From the NCBI GenBank assembly GCA_036645935.1, contig JAVXNE010000008.1, forward strand, positions 47,993 through 111,992: a stretch of DNA of 64,000 nucleotides. Direction: 5' to 3'. This DNA is from JAUNBN01 sp036645935. Lineage in GTDB: Bacteria > Bacillota > Clostridia > Oscillospirales > Ruminococcaceae. This document shows positions 53,883-63,396 of the stretch, in pieces. The notes under the pieces were generated by a model, which was given only the letters and a program-made list of their open reading frames with translations, was not told the origin of the DNA and made no database searches. Within the stretch, counting starts at the first letter, position 1. Each line of letters opens with the position of its first letter. A program made the position numbers and the translations under genes.

Positions 53883-54584
53883 ATGAGCTATATTGAATTT
53901 AAAAACGTCTGCAAATTTTATAAAATGGGTACTCACCGAATTGCAGCGGCGGATCACATCACCTTTTCGGTTGAGCGCGGCGAGTTTTGCGTCGTTGTTG
54001 GGCCGAGCGGTGCGGGCAAAACGACACTGCTCAACATGCTCGGCGGAATGGATACCTGCGACGAGGGAACAATAACACTGGACGGCGCGGTGATAAGCTC
54101 ATATTCCAAGCGAAAGCTCACCGATTACCGCAGATACGACGTCGGCTTTGTGTTCCAGTTTTACAACCTTGTCGGCAACCTGACTGCGCTTGAAAACGTT
54201 GAGCTCGCGTCGGAAATCTGCAAAAAGCCGCTCGATGCCGCGCACACCCTTGAGCGTGTGGGGCTTATCGACCGCAAGGACAACTTTCCCGCGCAGCTTT
54301 CCGGCGGAGAGCAACAGCGCGTTTCGATAGCGAGAGCTCTTGCAAAAAACCCAAAAATTTTGCTCTGCGATGAGCCGACCGGCGCGCTCGATTACAACAC
54401 TGGAAAGACCATTCTCCAGCTGCTGCAAGACACCTGCCGCAACACCGGAAAAACGGTGATCGTCATAACGCACAACAGCGCGCTGACCGCCATGGCCGAC
54501 CGCGTTATCCATGTTAAAAACGGGAGTGTCTCGGCGGTCGAGATGAACGACAAGCCCGCCCCTGTCGAGCAGATAGAATGGTGA
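53883..54584 (+). CDS. MacB-type ABC transporter ATP-binding protein
   Basis: A 233-residue ATPase of the LolD/MacB class. Walker A is GPSGAGKTT, the Q-loop FQFYNLVGNLTALENV, signature LSGGEQQRVS, Walker B ILLCDEPTGALD and switch His VITHNS. The LSGGEQQRV and EPTGALD combination is characteristic of this class. It drives the FtsX-type permease encoded 16 bases downstream. Such pairs in Firmicutes export lipids, peptides or antibiotics, or transmit a signal by mechanotransmission. Confidence 0.95.
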   Translation: MSYIEFKNVCKFYKMGTHRIAAADHITFSVERGEFCVVVGPSGAGKTTLLNMLGGMDTCDEGTITLDGAVISSYSKRKLTDYRRYDVGFVFQFYNLVGNLTALENVELASEICKKPLDAAHTLERVGLIDRKDNFPAQLSGGEQQRVSIARALAKNPKILLCDEPTGALDYNTGKTILQLLQDTCRNTGKTVIVITHNSALTAMADRVIHVKNGSVSAVEMNDKPAPVEQIEW

Positions 54585-54600
54585 CGGGCGGTCAATTTAT

Positions 54601-57588
54601 ATGAAGCATACTTATTTTAAATTTGTTCGGCGCTCGCTGTCACGGACACGCGCCCGCTTCTTTTCAATACTTGCAATCGTCGGCGTCGGAGTCGGGTTTC
54701 TTTGCGGACTGCTCTCGACCACTCCCGATATGCAGTACACTGCCGATAAATATTACGACGACTGCCGCATGTACGATGTCGACATAAAAGGTTCTCTCGG
54801 CGTTACCGATGACGATATCTCGGAGATTCGCAAGCTCGACTGCGTCGAGAATGCTATGCCCGCTTATGTGACCGACCTCGTCTTCTCTTTTGGAGACGGC
54901 ACTGTTGTCGCCCGAGTTTACGGTCTGCCTCTCGGAGACCCAAACATGCTTGCAAACTTTGTTCTCAAAAATGGACGCATGCCGTCAAACGCAAACGAAT
55001 GTGTGATCTGCACGCCCAACGAATACCGCGAAGGGCACAAAATAGGAGAGAGTTTCACCATCTCCACAGACAATAAGGATTACGATGAGCTTTCCGACAC
55101 CTACGGTTTCAACGAACTGACAGTGGTCGGAATAGTCGAAACCCCGCAGCATATGACAATTGAAAGCGAGCCGAGCACCGTCGGTTCGGGCAGCATGGAT
55201 ATCGCGCTTTACGTCCCGTATGACAGCTACACACTCGACGTCTACACAGACATCTTTGTCACGCTCACGGGAGCACAGGAGATTGAAACTTTTTCTGACG
55301 AATATCTCGCGCTCGTTGACCGCGCAACGGATGATCTTGAATCTTTTGGCGAGGAGCGCTCCCTCGTGCGGCACGACGAGGTAATTGGCGAGGCAAATGA
55401 AAAGCTCGCGGACGCGCGCAAAGAATACGACGACGCGAAGGCCGAGGCAGATGAAAAACTGACTGACGCCCGAAATGAGCTCAATGATGGCCGCGAGAAA
55501 ATCAACGACGGCATCAAACAGCGCGACGAGGCCGTCTCGATAGTAAATGAGAACCGCGCAAAGCTTGACGCGGCAGAGGGTGAGTTGCGCTCACAGATCG
55601 CCCAGCAACGTCAGAATGCTTATTATGCTTACATGAGCGGCCAGATAGACCAAGCTACATATAATGCGATTTGCGCTCAGATAGACGCTGCCGAGGCGGA
55701 CGGCAACGCTCAGATTGCAAAGGGACGCGAGCAGCTCGATTTTGCCTGGGCGGAGCTCACCGTTGCGGGTGTCGGCATCCACGATGCAATTGACGAAGTA
55801 AACGACGGCGAAGTCGAATACAATGACGCGAAAATCGAGGCAGACGAAAAACTCGCCGATGCAAAAATCAAGCTTGACGACGCGCAGGAGGAAATTGACG
55901 ACATCGACGAGCCGGAATGGTTTTTCTTCGATCGCCGTGACAACGTCAGCTACTCGAGCTATAAAAGCAACTCCGATAAGGTCGCCGCAATAGCGCAGGT
56001 GTTCCCTGTGTTCTTCTTCTTCGTCGCGGCACTCGTCGCCCTGACGACCATGACACGAATGGTCGAGGAGGAGCGCACCCAGACGGGCACTCTCAAGGCG
56101 CTCGGCTATAGCGACGGTATTATAATCGCATATTACGTAGGATACAGCACTCTCGCAAGCGTGCTCGGTTGCGCGGGCGGTGCGCTGCTGGGGATGAAGA
56201 CACTGCCCGCCGTAATAAGCAACGCGTATACGATGATGTTCACGCTTCCCAAAACGGTAACGCTTTTCCGGTGGGACTACCTGTTTGAAACCGCGCCGAT
56301 TGCAATTGTATGCACCGCTATCGCAACGCTCTCCGCCTGTCTCGGACAGCTCGGAGAAAAGCCAGCCTCGCTGATGCTGCCCCGCGCACCCAAAGCAGGC
56401 AAGCGCATTCTTCTCGAACGCGTCAGGATTATTTGGAACCGTTTGAGCTTTATACACAAGGTCACCGCGCGCAACATATTTCGCTACAAAAAGCGTTTTT
56501 TCATGACCGTGTTCGGAATTGCAGGCTGCTGCGCGTTGCTCGTCACTGGTTTCGGGTTGCGAAATTCGATACAGGATATAGTCGATAAGCAGTTCGGTGA
56601 GATCGACCGATACAATCTGTCACTCTTTCTTAAAGATGACGGCGATTACAAAACCGACCCCATTGTCTCGGAGTTTTTGAAAGACAAACAGATGGTCGAG
56701 AGTTTTGCCGTCGCTCACGCCGAAAGCGGAAATGTTGTGACCGACGAGGGCGTCGGCAAGGTAAACTTTGTTGTGCCGCTCGTCACAGAAGAGCTCAAAA
56801 ATCAGTTTAATTTGCGAGAGCGCAAATCGGGCGATGACATTCCGTTCGACGATAATTCCGTGATTCTCACCGAAAAACTATGCGAGACGCTCGGAATCAG
56901 CGTGGGCGATACCGTCACTGTCAAAAACGCGGATGGCAAGCCAGCCGACGTCACCGTGAGCGGCATCTCGGAAAACTACGTCACCGCATACATATACATG
57001 AGCTCTCAGGTCTACGAGCAGGCGTTTGGAAAGACTCCGGATTATACAGTCGTGTTTGCAAACGTCGCAGACGACAGCGTCGACGGACGCAGCGCAATTT
57101 CACACCGTGTGCTGCAAAGCGACAACATCGCAATGCTGCAATTCTCGCAGACAATTCGCGAGAGCTTCATCAACACGGTGAAGAACATCGACTACATCGT
57201 CATCGTTCTGATCGTGTCGGCAGGACTTCTCGCGATGATCGTGCTCTATAACCTGACCAACATCAACATCTGCGAGCGAACCAAAGAACTGGCAACGATC
57301 AAGGTGCTCGGCTTCCACGAGCGGGAAACCGCGGCCTATATCTACCGCGAAACCAACATTCTCTGCCTCTTTGGAATCGCGGGCGGATTCGGTCTGGGCA
57401 AGCTGCTTCACATCTTCGTCGTCCGCACCGCCGAGATCGACTCGGTCATGTTCGGCCGCAACATATATTGGCAGAGCTACCTGATGGCAGCATTGATGAC
57501 GCTGTTATTCATGCTGATTGTCGATCTGATCATGCTCCGCCGAATTCGCAAGATAAACATGGTCGAATCGATGAAAGCCGGAGAATAG
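54601..57588 (+). CDS. FtsX-like permease with a large coiled-coil extracytoplasmic domain
   Basis: A 995-residue membrane protein. One N-terminal membrane helix (about 18-38) is followed by an extracytoplasmic region of about 440 residues. Within that, about residues 265-445 form a charged, Ala/Glu/Asp-rich coiled coil with repeats such as DAKAEADEKL that fold back on themselves. Three helices (about 470-610), a second extracytoplasmic domain (about 665-850) and three more helices complete the duplicated FtsX layout. The C-terminus ends in RRIRKINMVESMKAGE, a typical ATPase contact. The long hairpin resembles the stalks of MacB-like mechanotransmission systems and may reach into the cell wall. 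A terminator follows at 57687. Confidence 0.9.
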   Translation: MKHTYFKFVRRSLSRTRARFFSILAIVGVGVGFLCGLLSTTPDMQYTADKYYDDCRMYDVDIKGSLGVTDDDISEIRKLDCVENAMPAYVTDLVFSFGDGTVVARVYGLPLGDPNMLANFVLKNGRMPSNANECVICTPNEYREGHKIGESFTISTDNKDYDELSDTYGFNELTVVGIVETPQHMTIESEPSTVGSGSMDIALYVPYDSYTLDVYTDIFVTLTGAQEIETFSDEYLALVDRATDDLESFGEERSLVRHDEVIGEANEKLADARKEYDDAKAEADEKLTDARNELNDGREKINDGIKQRDEAVSIVNENRAKLDAAEGELRSQIAQQRQNAYYAYMSGQIDQATYNAICAQIDAAEADGNAQIAKGREQLDFAWAELTVAGVGIHDAIDEVNDGEVEYNDAKIEADEKLADAKIKLDDAQEEIDDIDEPEWFFFDRRDNVSYSSYKSNSDKVAAIAQVFPVFFFFVAALVALTTMTRMVEEERTQTGTLKALGYSDGIIIAYYVGYSTLASVLGCAGGALLGMKTLPAVISNAYTMMFTLPKTVTLFRWDYLFETAPIAIVCTAIATLSACLGQLGEKPASLMLPRAPKAGKRILLERVRIIWNRLSFIHKVTARNIFRYKKRFFMTVFGIAGCCALLVTGFGLRNSIQDIVDKQFGEIDRYNLSLFLKDDGDYKTDPIVSEFLKDKQMVESFAVAHAESGNVVTDEGVGKVNFVVPLVTEELKNQFNLRERKSGDDIPFDDNSVILTEKLCETLGISVGDTVTVKNADGKPADVTVSGISENYVTAYIYMSSQVYEQAFGKTPDYTVVFANVADDSVDGRSAISHRVLQSDNIAMLQFSQTIRESFINTVKNIDYIVIVLIVSAGLLAMIVLYNLTNINICERTKELATIKVLGFHERETAAYIYRETNILCLFGIAGGFGLGKLLHIFVVRTAEIDSVMFGRNIYWQSYLMAALMTLLFMLIVDLIMLRRIRKINMVESMKAGE

Positions 57589-57686
57589 CCTCGAAAACTC
57601 TGCTTTGGACGTCGACAGTCGCTGCCCGTGGCAAGATATACGTCCTGTATTCACAGCCGCGATTCATTCAAATCCGCAATTTTGCA

Positions 57687-57718
57687 AAAAAAGAAGGGCG
57701 AACCCGCTCTTCTTTTTT
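57687..57718. terminator. Intrinsic terminator after the ABC exporter
   Basis: A 14-bp stem with one G-T wobble (57687-57700 with 57705-57718), loop AACC, T6 tail, about 100 bases after the permease stop. Confidence 0.85.
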
Positions 57719-57899
57719 ATTGATAATCCCGCGCGGCGTGGTAGAATTGTGCATAGTACCTCTGCGCTTATCTGACGAATACACCCTTTAGCGGAGTTCG
57801 CCGTGTATTTTGTTGTAGCGAGCAGCGAATTGCACTCGCCACAGACAGACTTTCTAACAGGATTTTGAATTACAATAAAATTGCATCGGAGACGAATTG

Positions 57900-58688
57900 A
57901 TGAAAAAAACAGCGGTAATAACGGGAGGAAGCAGCGGGATAGGCAAAAGCGCTGCGGCTCTCTTTTGCGATGCCGGATACGACGTCTTCGAGCTCTCGCG
58001 AAACGATTGCAAAGACGGGACGGCGCGTCACATAAATTGCGACATAAAACGCGTAGAAGACATAAAACGCGCTCTGCTTGAGGTGTTCTCCGAAACCGGC
58101 AGATTGGATCTGCTCATCAATAATGCCGGAATGGGGATATCGGGTGCCGTTGAGTTCACCGAGCTATCCGACGCCCACAGAATCTTCGACGTCAATTTTT
58201 TCGGCGCGTTCTGCGTCATCAAAGAATCTCTGCCATATTTGAGAAAAACTCCCAATTCACGCATCATTAATGTCAGCTCGGTTGCCGCTCCCATCTCAAT
58301 TCCGTATCAGGCATTTTATTCGGCTACAAAAGCCGCAATAAACTCGCTGACGCTGTCGCTGTCGAATGAGGTCAGGACATTTGGCATAAGCGTCAGCGCT
58401 GTGATGCCGGGAGACACCCGCACGGGATTTACGGCTGCGCGTGTCAAAAACACAGCGGGACGCGAGCTGTACGGCGATGCGATTGACCGCGCGGTGGCCT
58501 CAATGGAAAAAGACGAACAGTGCGGAATGTCGTGCGAATACGTCGCGAAGCTCATATACAAAGTCGCGCACAAGAAAAATCCCGCGCCTCTCTACACCGC
58601 AGGCGCAAAATACAAAATCTTCACACTGATAGCAAAGCTGCTTCCTGCCCGCGCGCTCAACTGGATAGTCGGCAAGCTTTACAGCTAA
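57900..58688 (+). CDS. Short-chain dehydrogenase/reductase (SDR)
   Basis: A 262-residue classical SDR. The cofactor motif TGGSSGIGKS (TGxxxGxG) is at about residues 9-18, NNAGMG at about 80, catalytic Ser in INVSSVAAP (about 132) and the YxxxK pair in FYSATKAAI (about 145-149). Asp/Asn choice in CDIKRV suggests NAD or NADP cannot be decided. The C-terminal region carries a hydrophobic segment (ARALNWIVGKLYS), as in membrane-associated SDRs of lipid metabolism. GGAG lies 8 bases before ATG 57900. Confidence 0.92.
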   Translation: MKKTAVITGGSSGIGKSAAALFCDAGYDVFELSRNDCKDGTARHINCDIKRVEDIKRALLEVFSETGRLDLLINNAGMGISGAVEFTELSDAHRIFDVNFFGAFCVIKESLPYLRKTPNSRIINVSSVAAPISIPYQAFYSATKAAINSLTLSLSNEVRTFGISVSAVMPGDTRTGFTAARVKNTAGRELYGDAIDRAVASMEKDEQCGMSCEYVAKLIYKVAHKKNPAPLYTAGAKYKIFTLIAKLLPARALNWIVGKLYS

Positions 58689-59177
58689 TTTCGGCAGAGA
58701 ATGTAAATCGCATTGACGCGTCTTTTACGGACTTCGCCGGCTGATTATAGGCGATTAATCGCGCGCCAATTATTCCGTTGCAAAAATTCTGAACCTCTCG
58801 CTTTTTGCGAGTATAAAGCTCTCCGGTGTCACGAGAGGCGGTGAATTCCGTAACACTGCTGCCACACCGCTTTTGGAAATATTGCGCAGCGAGATTTGAG
58901 TTTTTCGGCAGCACTTGCTGATCGCCGCTTGTGCATTTAAATCTATTATCAGAGCGCGCATGTGAATCTTTTTGGGGCAAATACTTCAATTGATATATTG
59001 CAGCCTTTATTCTGCCGTTTAGAGAGATCAGCAAAACTTGCAATTTAATCTTTCAAAACAAAACTTCCGGTACTGAATAGGATTTACGTCTGCTGATAAA
59101 CCCCTGAAAAAATATCCTGAGCTCTCCCAGGAAGGACAAACCTCTGTGTATGTATCGATTTTCAAAAGGAGGATGAA
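58689..59177. other. Intergenic region, nothing recognised
   Basis: About 490 bases. Two minus-strand open frames occur here but have no ribosome binding site or protein-like pattern. The last bases carry the strong Shine-Dalgarno sequence AAAGGAGG of the pseudogene that follows. Confidence 0.45.
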
Positions 59178-60590
59178 ATGAAAAAGGCACTGTCACTTAT
59201 ATGCGGTCTTGCGCTGGCGCTGACATTTTCGCTTTGCGCGACAGATATATTTGCTGCGGCGAGCACAGTGCCAAACGGCGGTATTTTATCACCGCCTGGA
59301 GCGAGTTTCCAAAGTGGCATCCCGCCCCAACCGGGCAAATAAAAAACATGGTGCTCGCCGCGCACACAATCTTGGGCAGTGCATTTTTGCGCTCCGGCGC
59401 GCGGGATAGCAATTACCTTGTAAACCCGACCATCCCCGCCAATGCTGCAATGTCGGCGCCGTGCATCGAGCACTCGCGGTGTTTCCAATTTACCGCAGCT
59501 CATAAAAATCAAAACACAGTGCAATCCTCACATATCAACGTGTCCGAAAGCTCTGTTGCATTCGGCGGTGCGTTTGAAAACCCATAATTTTGAGCGTTCT
59601 CGGCGCAGGTATTCCCGCCGCCAACAGCTGCGCAGTGTTTGACGTTCAAGGGAGTGCAACCGTGATCCCCAATCAGGATAATCTGAAAAAAGACGATTTG
59701 ATAATAAAGCCTGCCGACCCGTACCCGCGGCCGGTTCTCCTGTCGATTGGATTTTTGCGGGTTGGTTCAAAGAACCCGCTTTCACAAATCTCTGTGACTT
59801 TTCCAAAGACACAGTGACAGGAGGGGTCGTGACGCTTTACGCAAAATATGCGACCATTGCAGTTCCGACAATCACAACACAGCCGATAGGTGCGGATTGT
59901 GCGTTGGGAGATTTCCCCACCGCCCTCAAAATCGTTGCGGAGAAACCGCTCGGAGATTCCGGAACGCTATACTATCGATGGCACAGCAACACCACAAAAA
60001 GCACTGTCGGCGCGACACCTTTGGGCGAAACCGCACCGGCATACACGCCGCCGACATATTCAGTTTCCGCGATCACCTACTATTATTGCGTTATCACCAA
60101 TATTAACGGAACTGTCACTTCCCCCAAAAACAAGTGACATCGTTTCCGTCGTATTCCGCGCCCCATTGCAGCCTTCGGCGCAGGACGCCGCAACTCATAT
60201 AGCCGACATCACCGCAGATCAGTCATTTTACAAAGGCACTGCGATCGATTTTTCGGCGATCGGCGCCGGAATAAACAACGCAAATCCGCTCAAAAACGAT
60301 TGGCGCTGGGCACCGACAAAGTGGGAGACAAATCCATTTGGATCATGGAACAGCGCGCCCTACACTGCGAATTTTGCGTCCGATACAATGAGTCTCGGAC
60401 ATCACACGCTCACGGTGACTTTCACAAAACAGATTTTTAACGGGGTCTCATGGTCAAGCACTGGCCGTGCCCGAAACAACCGCGAGAGCCGTGCCATTCA
60501 ATCTTATGGCGGACAATATCTTCCCGCCCCAACCCGTCAACCGGAGTTTCTCTGTCCGATCGAATCGCATAATTCCGATTTCGGGTCACG
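59178..60590 (+). pseudogene. Frameshifted secreted surface-protein gene with InlB B-repeat remnants
   Basis: A strong AAAGGAGG and ATG at 59178 open a frame with a good signal peptide (KKALSLICGLALALTF, cleavage near IFAAAS), but it stops at 59342 after 54 residues. Downstream, protein-like sequence continues in changing frames. At 59753-59845 there is DWIFAGWFKEPAFTN and, further on, GGVVTLYAKY, a Listeria-Bacteroides (InlB B) repeat signature; an Ig-like segment runs to 60135; then PSAQDAATHIADITADQSFY and MSLGHHTLTVTF appear in another frame to about 60470, with a further shift near 60467. At least three frameshifts or stops are therefore needed to restore one protein. It was probably a cell-surface or secreted adhesin-like protein. 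Confidence 0.75.
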
Positions 60591-60611
60591 TTCGTTTAAA
60601 TGTATTCATCA

Positions 60612-60641
60612 AAAAAGCCCCGGCTTCTGCCGGGACTTTTT
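60612..60641. terminator. Bidirectional intrinsic terminator
   Basis: A 13-bp stem with one mismatch (60612-60624 with 60629-60641), TTCT loop, A and T tracts on both sides. It serves the pseudogene and the convergent DUF134/NifX-like operon. Confidence 0.8.
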
Positions 60642-60661
60642 ATTTCTGCCATTAAGTTTTT

Positions 60662-61072
60662 TCACTCGCAGTGGTGCTCTCCGCAACCTTGCTCACCGCA
60701 CGCAACGTCGTGATGTTCGCCGCCGTGGTGGTGTTCGCCGTGATGATTGCACATCGCGTTGGGATCATAACTGATGTTGCCATTGAGCAGATCTTCAACG
60801 GCTTTGTCCGCAAGACCCTGAGCGCCTCCGTAAATTTTTATTCCGGCCGCGTCAAGCGCTTTCCGCGCTCCGCCGCCGATTCCGCCGCAGATAAGCGTAT
60901 CCACATTGAGCTTTTTCAGCATATCTGCCAATGCGCCATGTCCGCTTCCGTTAGTATTGATAACTGTGGAATTTGCTACTTTTTTGTCATCCACGTCATA
61001 GACCTTAAACCGTTCGGTGTGTCCGAAGTGCTGAAATATCTGTCCGTCCTCGTAAGTGACTGCGATTCTCAT
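60662..61072 (-). CDS. NifX/NifB-type (Di-nitrogenase cofactor-like) metal-cluster-binding protein
   Basis: A 136-residue protein. The first 105 residues match the NifX/NifY/NafY-like fold (MRIAVTYEDGQIFQHFGHTE, then DTLICGGIGGGARKALDAAGI and VEDLLNG). The tail from about residue 112 is extremely His-rich with several Cys (CNHHGEHHHGGEHHD, then CGEQGCGEHHC), indicating strong metal binding. No nitrogenase genes are nearby; such stand-alone proteins are common in anaerobes and probably handle Fe-S or Fe-Mo type clusters. CAGGAG precedes ATG at 61072. The DUF134 gene lies 17 bases upstream. Confidence 0.93.
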   Translation of the reverse strand: MRIAVTYEDGQIFQHFGHTERFKVYDVDDKKVANSTVINTNGSGHGALADMLKKLNVDTLICGGIGGGARKALDAAGIKIYGGAQGLADKAVEDLLNGNISYDPNAMCNHHGEHHHGGEHHDVACGEQGCGEHHCE

Positions 61073-61089
61073 TGTGATTCTCCTGTTGA

Positions 61090-61476
61090 TCAATTATTTT
61101 TTTGTGTTTCATCCTCTGATCCATTGCTGACACGGTGGTGTTTTCCGCAATGTCGGCCACAGCCGCATTTTGCAAAATCGCCGTCGCACAGCACAAAATC
61201 CCCACCCTCAATGTGCAGTTCTCTTGCGTTGACAAGGCATTCCGCAAGCTTGACGCGTGCATTGCCATAAATGGCCTGTGCTGTGGTCCTCGCCACATTC
61301 ATCCTCGCCGAGCACTGTTCCTGTGTCATACCCTCAAGATCAATAAGCCTTATACTTTCAAATTCATCCAAAGTCATGACAACGGTCTGCCTCTCGGTTT
61401 CGGCGTCATCTTTAGGCCCGAAGTGTTCACATCCCGGCATGGCGCAAATGCGGCGACGCTTGCACGGTCTCGGCAT
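61090..61476 (-). CDS. DUF134 (UPF0251) family DNA-binding-like protein
   Basis: A 128-residue protein with the DUF134 pattern: MPRPCKRRRICAMPGCEHFG at the N-terminus with Cys pairs, then VVMTLDEFESIRLIDLEGMTQEQCSARMNVARTTAQAIY (listed here in shorter recognisable parts: TLDEFESIRLID and MTQEQCSARM), a sigma-like helix-turn-helix. The C-terminus has a Cys/His cluster (CDGDFAKCGCGRHCGKHH), probably metal-binding. The family commonly neighbours NifX-like proteins, as here, and may sense iron-sulfur or metal state. GGGGGAAC precedes the ATG. A TTGACA/TAAAAT promoter lies about 190 bases upstream. Confidence 0.92.
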   Translation of the reverse strand: MPRPCKRRRICAMPGCEHFGPKDDAETERQTVVMTLDEFESIRLIDLEGMTQEQCSARMNVARTTAQAIYGNARVKLAECLVNARELHIEGGDFVLCDGDFAKCGCGRHCGKHHRVSNGSEDETQKNN

Positions 61477-62006
61477 ATTGTTCCCCCATTCTTTGCGGCA
61501 TCAGTCATGAGCAAAACTCAGAAGTTTCTCATTCAGAGATCAGCGCGAAGAATCTCTATCTCTGTGGCATTGTCGATAATTTAAAGCTTCTTGAGTCGCT
61601 TCACGTTTCTTTAGCACTGGCCGAATCGTCAGTATTGTTTTATGCCTATATGGCACAAGTCAGTTATTATTTTACATCATTTTCGGCATATGTCAATATC
61701 AATATGCTTCTGTTAACTGAAAGACGCATATTTGAAACAACTGGTGTACGAAAACAAAGTCGATTCATCCTTTTGATGCCCCTTCCATTTGTATCAAGAC
61801 GCTTTGCTCTCTGTATAGCCACTCGCACAGGATAACAGCGAAAGCACACTCTACACTGTAAGATTCACACAAAAGCCTGCCACAGCCGCTTGTTTTCACG
61901 CGGATGTGCGGGTCTTTTTCTGTGTGCTGTGACAGAGCATCCGTGTTTTTTCACACGTCACAACTCTTTCGTAATTCCGCAAATGCCGTCAGAGTCTGCT
62001 CGTTTA
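61477..62006. other. Intergenic region with promoter
   Basis: About 530 bases between the DUF6179 and DUF134 genes. It contains the minus-strand promoter at 61669-61696 and its downstream leader; no gene is supported. Confidence 0.5.
61669..61696 (-). promoter_or_regulatory. Promoter of the DUF134/NifX-like operon
   Basis: On the minus strand TTGACA (61691-61696), 16-base spacer, TAAAAT (61669-61674). A short inverted repeat TGCC-ATATA-GGCA (61643-61655) sits just downstream of the expected start site and could be an operator. Confidence 0.6.
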
Positions 62007-62921
62007 TCAATCAATGCACAAAAAAACACCCGCGACGCTCTTTGCCCCAATCGCGGCAATAATCCTCGGCGCGAGACCCGCGGAGATTTTTGAGATATAG
62101 TCGCGTGCCAACGGCTGTGAAATTCCAATCTGACTGAGCAGTTCGATAACTGCGTCGTTGATTTTCAGCGAAATCAATTTTGTGTCGGCAACCCGCAATA
62201 AATCATAAAGCTCTGTCTGTTCACCTTCCGATATGCTAAGCGCTCCGACTTCGTGCCGCAGCAGCTTTCGTCCGATTGCGTTTGTCAAAACAGGCTCGCA
62301 GAGATTCACGAGCAGTTCGCCGTAGTCTTCACAGTAAACTCGAAGCAGCGCGACGATCTCATCCTTTTGAAAGCGGCTTATGAAATCGTTTTCAGCTGAC
62401 AAACGGCTGAGATACTCGATTATGAACAAAACGCCCTGCATCGTGTCAGGCACCGCAAGACCGAGCTGATAATCGATATCCGCAGGAATGCGGTGTGCAA
62501 AATAGCGATAGTCATATTCCCTGAAAAACCTGCCGATACCCTTTAGTGTATCGGTTAGGGAGACGCTGCAAATGTCGGGAGCACCCATACAGACAATCTG
62601 ATAGAGCTGCTTTGCCTGCTCAATCTTTCGCTGTGCAACCTCGAGCGATTGTGCAAACAACTTGTCAGAATCGGTGTCCAAGAGCTGCCGCGCAGTCATC
62701 TTGTTCTCCTGCAAAAACAAATGAAGCAAAAAGCAAATCGAAGACAGCAACTCCCGCGCGGTTTCAACGCGCACGGAGCTGCTGTCGCCCATGGTGTAAA
62801 GACCCGCCCTGCGGGAAAGCAGCTTCCACAATTTGAGCTGTAAAAGAGAGATATCCTGAGCTGTTAAGTTACCTGCTCCGAATTCCTCTTCAGCAAACGG
62901 AATCAGCGAGTATTCATCCAT
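62007..62921 (-). CDS. DUF6179-like protein of unknown function
   Basis: A 304-residue, largely helical soluble protein without signal peptide or membrane segments. Distinct stretches include LLQLKLWKLLSRRAGLYTMG and SSVRVETARELLSSI in the first quarter and YDYRYFAHRIPADIDYQL midway; I recognise these as DUF6179-like from memory, with no known activity. ATG at 62921 is chosen because AGGCAGGAAA lies just upstream; it is 22 bases after the DUF6323 stop. The two families usually occur together, suggesting one functional unit. Confidence 0.75.
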   Translation of the reverse strand: MDEYSLIPFAEEEFGAGNLTAQDISLLQLKLWKLLSRRAGLYTMGDSSSVRVETARELLSSICFLLHLFLQENKMTARQLLDTDSDKLFAQSLEVAQRKIEQAKQLYQIVCMGAPDICSVSLTDTLKGIGRFFREYDYRYFAHRIPADIDYQLGLAVPDTMQGVLFIIEYLSRLSAENDFISRFQKDEIVALLRVYCEDYGELLVNLCEPVLTNAIGRKLLRHEVGALSISEGEQTELYDLLRVADTKLISLKINDAVIELLSQIGISQPLARDYISKISAGLAPRIIAAIGAKSVAGVFLCID

Positions 62922-62943
62922 ATTTCCTGCCTGCCTCCCGTTT

Positions 62944-63396
62944 TCAGCGATCTTTGTAGTCCATTTCATGTTCATCCGCATTTCGAAACAGCTCGTCAAG
63001 CGTAATGCCTGCAAGATATTCAATCGAGCCTCCCGCCCTGCCATCGAAATAGCGCTTCATGTATTCTATAAGCTCATCGTCAATGAGCGCGTCGTCAGAT
63101 TCATTTTTGAAGTAGTAGAAAGAATCCTGCAATTCAATCAGCGTCTCTTCAAGGTCACTCTGCAAGATGTAAGGGGAATCGCAAAAAGCGTAAACCAACT
63201 TTTGCATAATCCCATCGCCAAACTCAACTCTGCCGGTGTTTTTCAGCGCCTGCGCGCGGTGTACCGCCAGATTTTGAATCTGATTCTCACTTAGAGCAAG
63301 TCCGAATCCCGCAAGAAGCTTGCTTGAATCGCGCAGCTCCTGTGCGAATGCTAACGCCTGCATTTTTATTGGTTCAAGAGAAAAATCATCCGTCAA
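62944..63396 (-). CDS. DUF6323-like protein of unknown function
   Basis: A 150-residue acidic soluble protein. Recognisable blocks are GLALSENQIQNLAVHRAQAL, TGRVEFGDGIMQKLVYAFCD and SPYILQSDLEETLIELQDSF, followed by a C-terminal GSIEYLAGITLDELFRN. They fit DUF6323 of Clostridia, function unknown. The start is read as TTG at 63396 because GAGGTG lies 6 bases upstream; the ATG at 63420 precedes that site. It is the first gene of a two-gene operon with DUF6179. Confidence 0.78.
   Translation of the reverse strand: MTDDFSLEPIKMQALAFAQELRDSSKLLAGFGLALSENQIQNLAVHRAQALKNTGRVEFGDGIMQKLVYAFCDSPYILQSDLEETLIELQDSFYYFKNESDDALIDDELIEYMKRYFDGRAGGSIEYLAGITLDELFRNADEHEMDYKDR

Noticed and set aside
58657..59043. 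128-codon minus-strand open frame overlapping the end of the SDR gene
   Set aside because: It overlaps a well-supported gene, has no ribosome binding site and no protein-like pattern.
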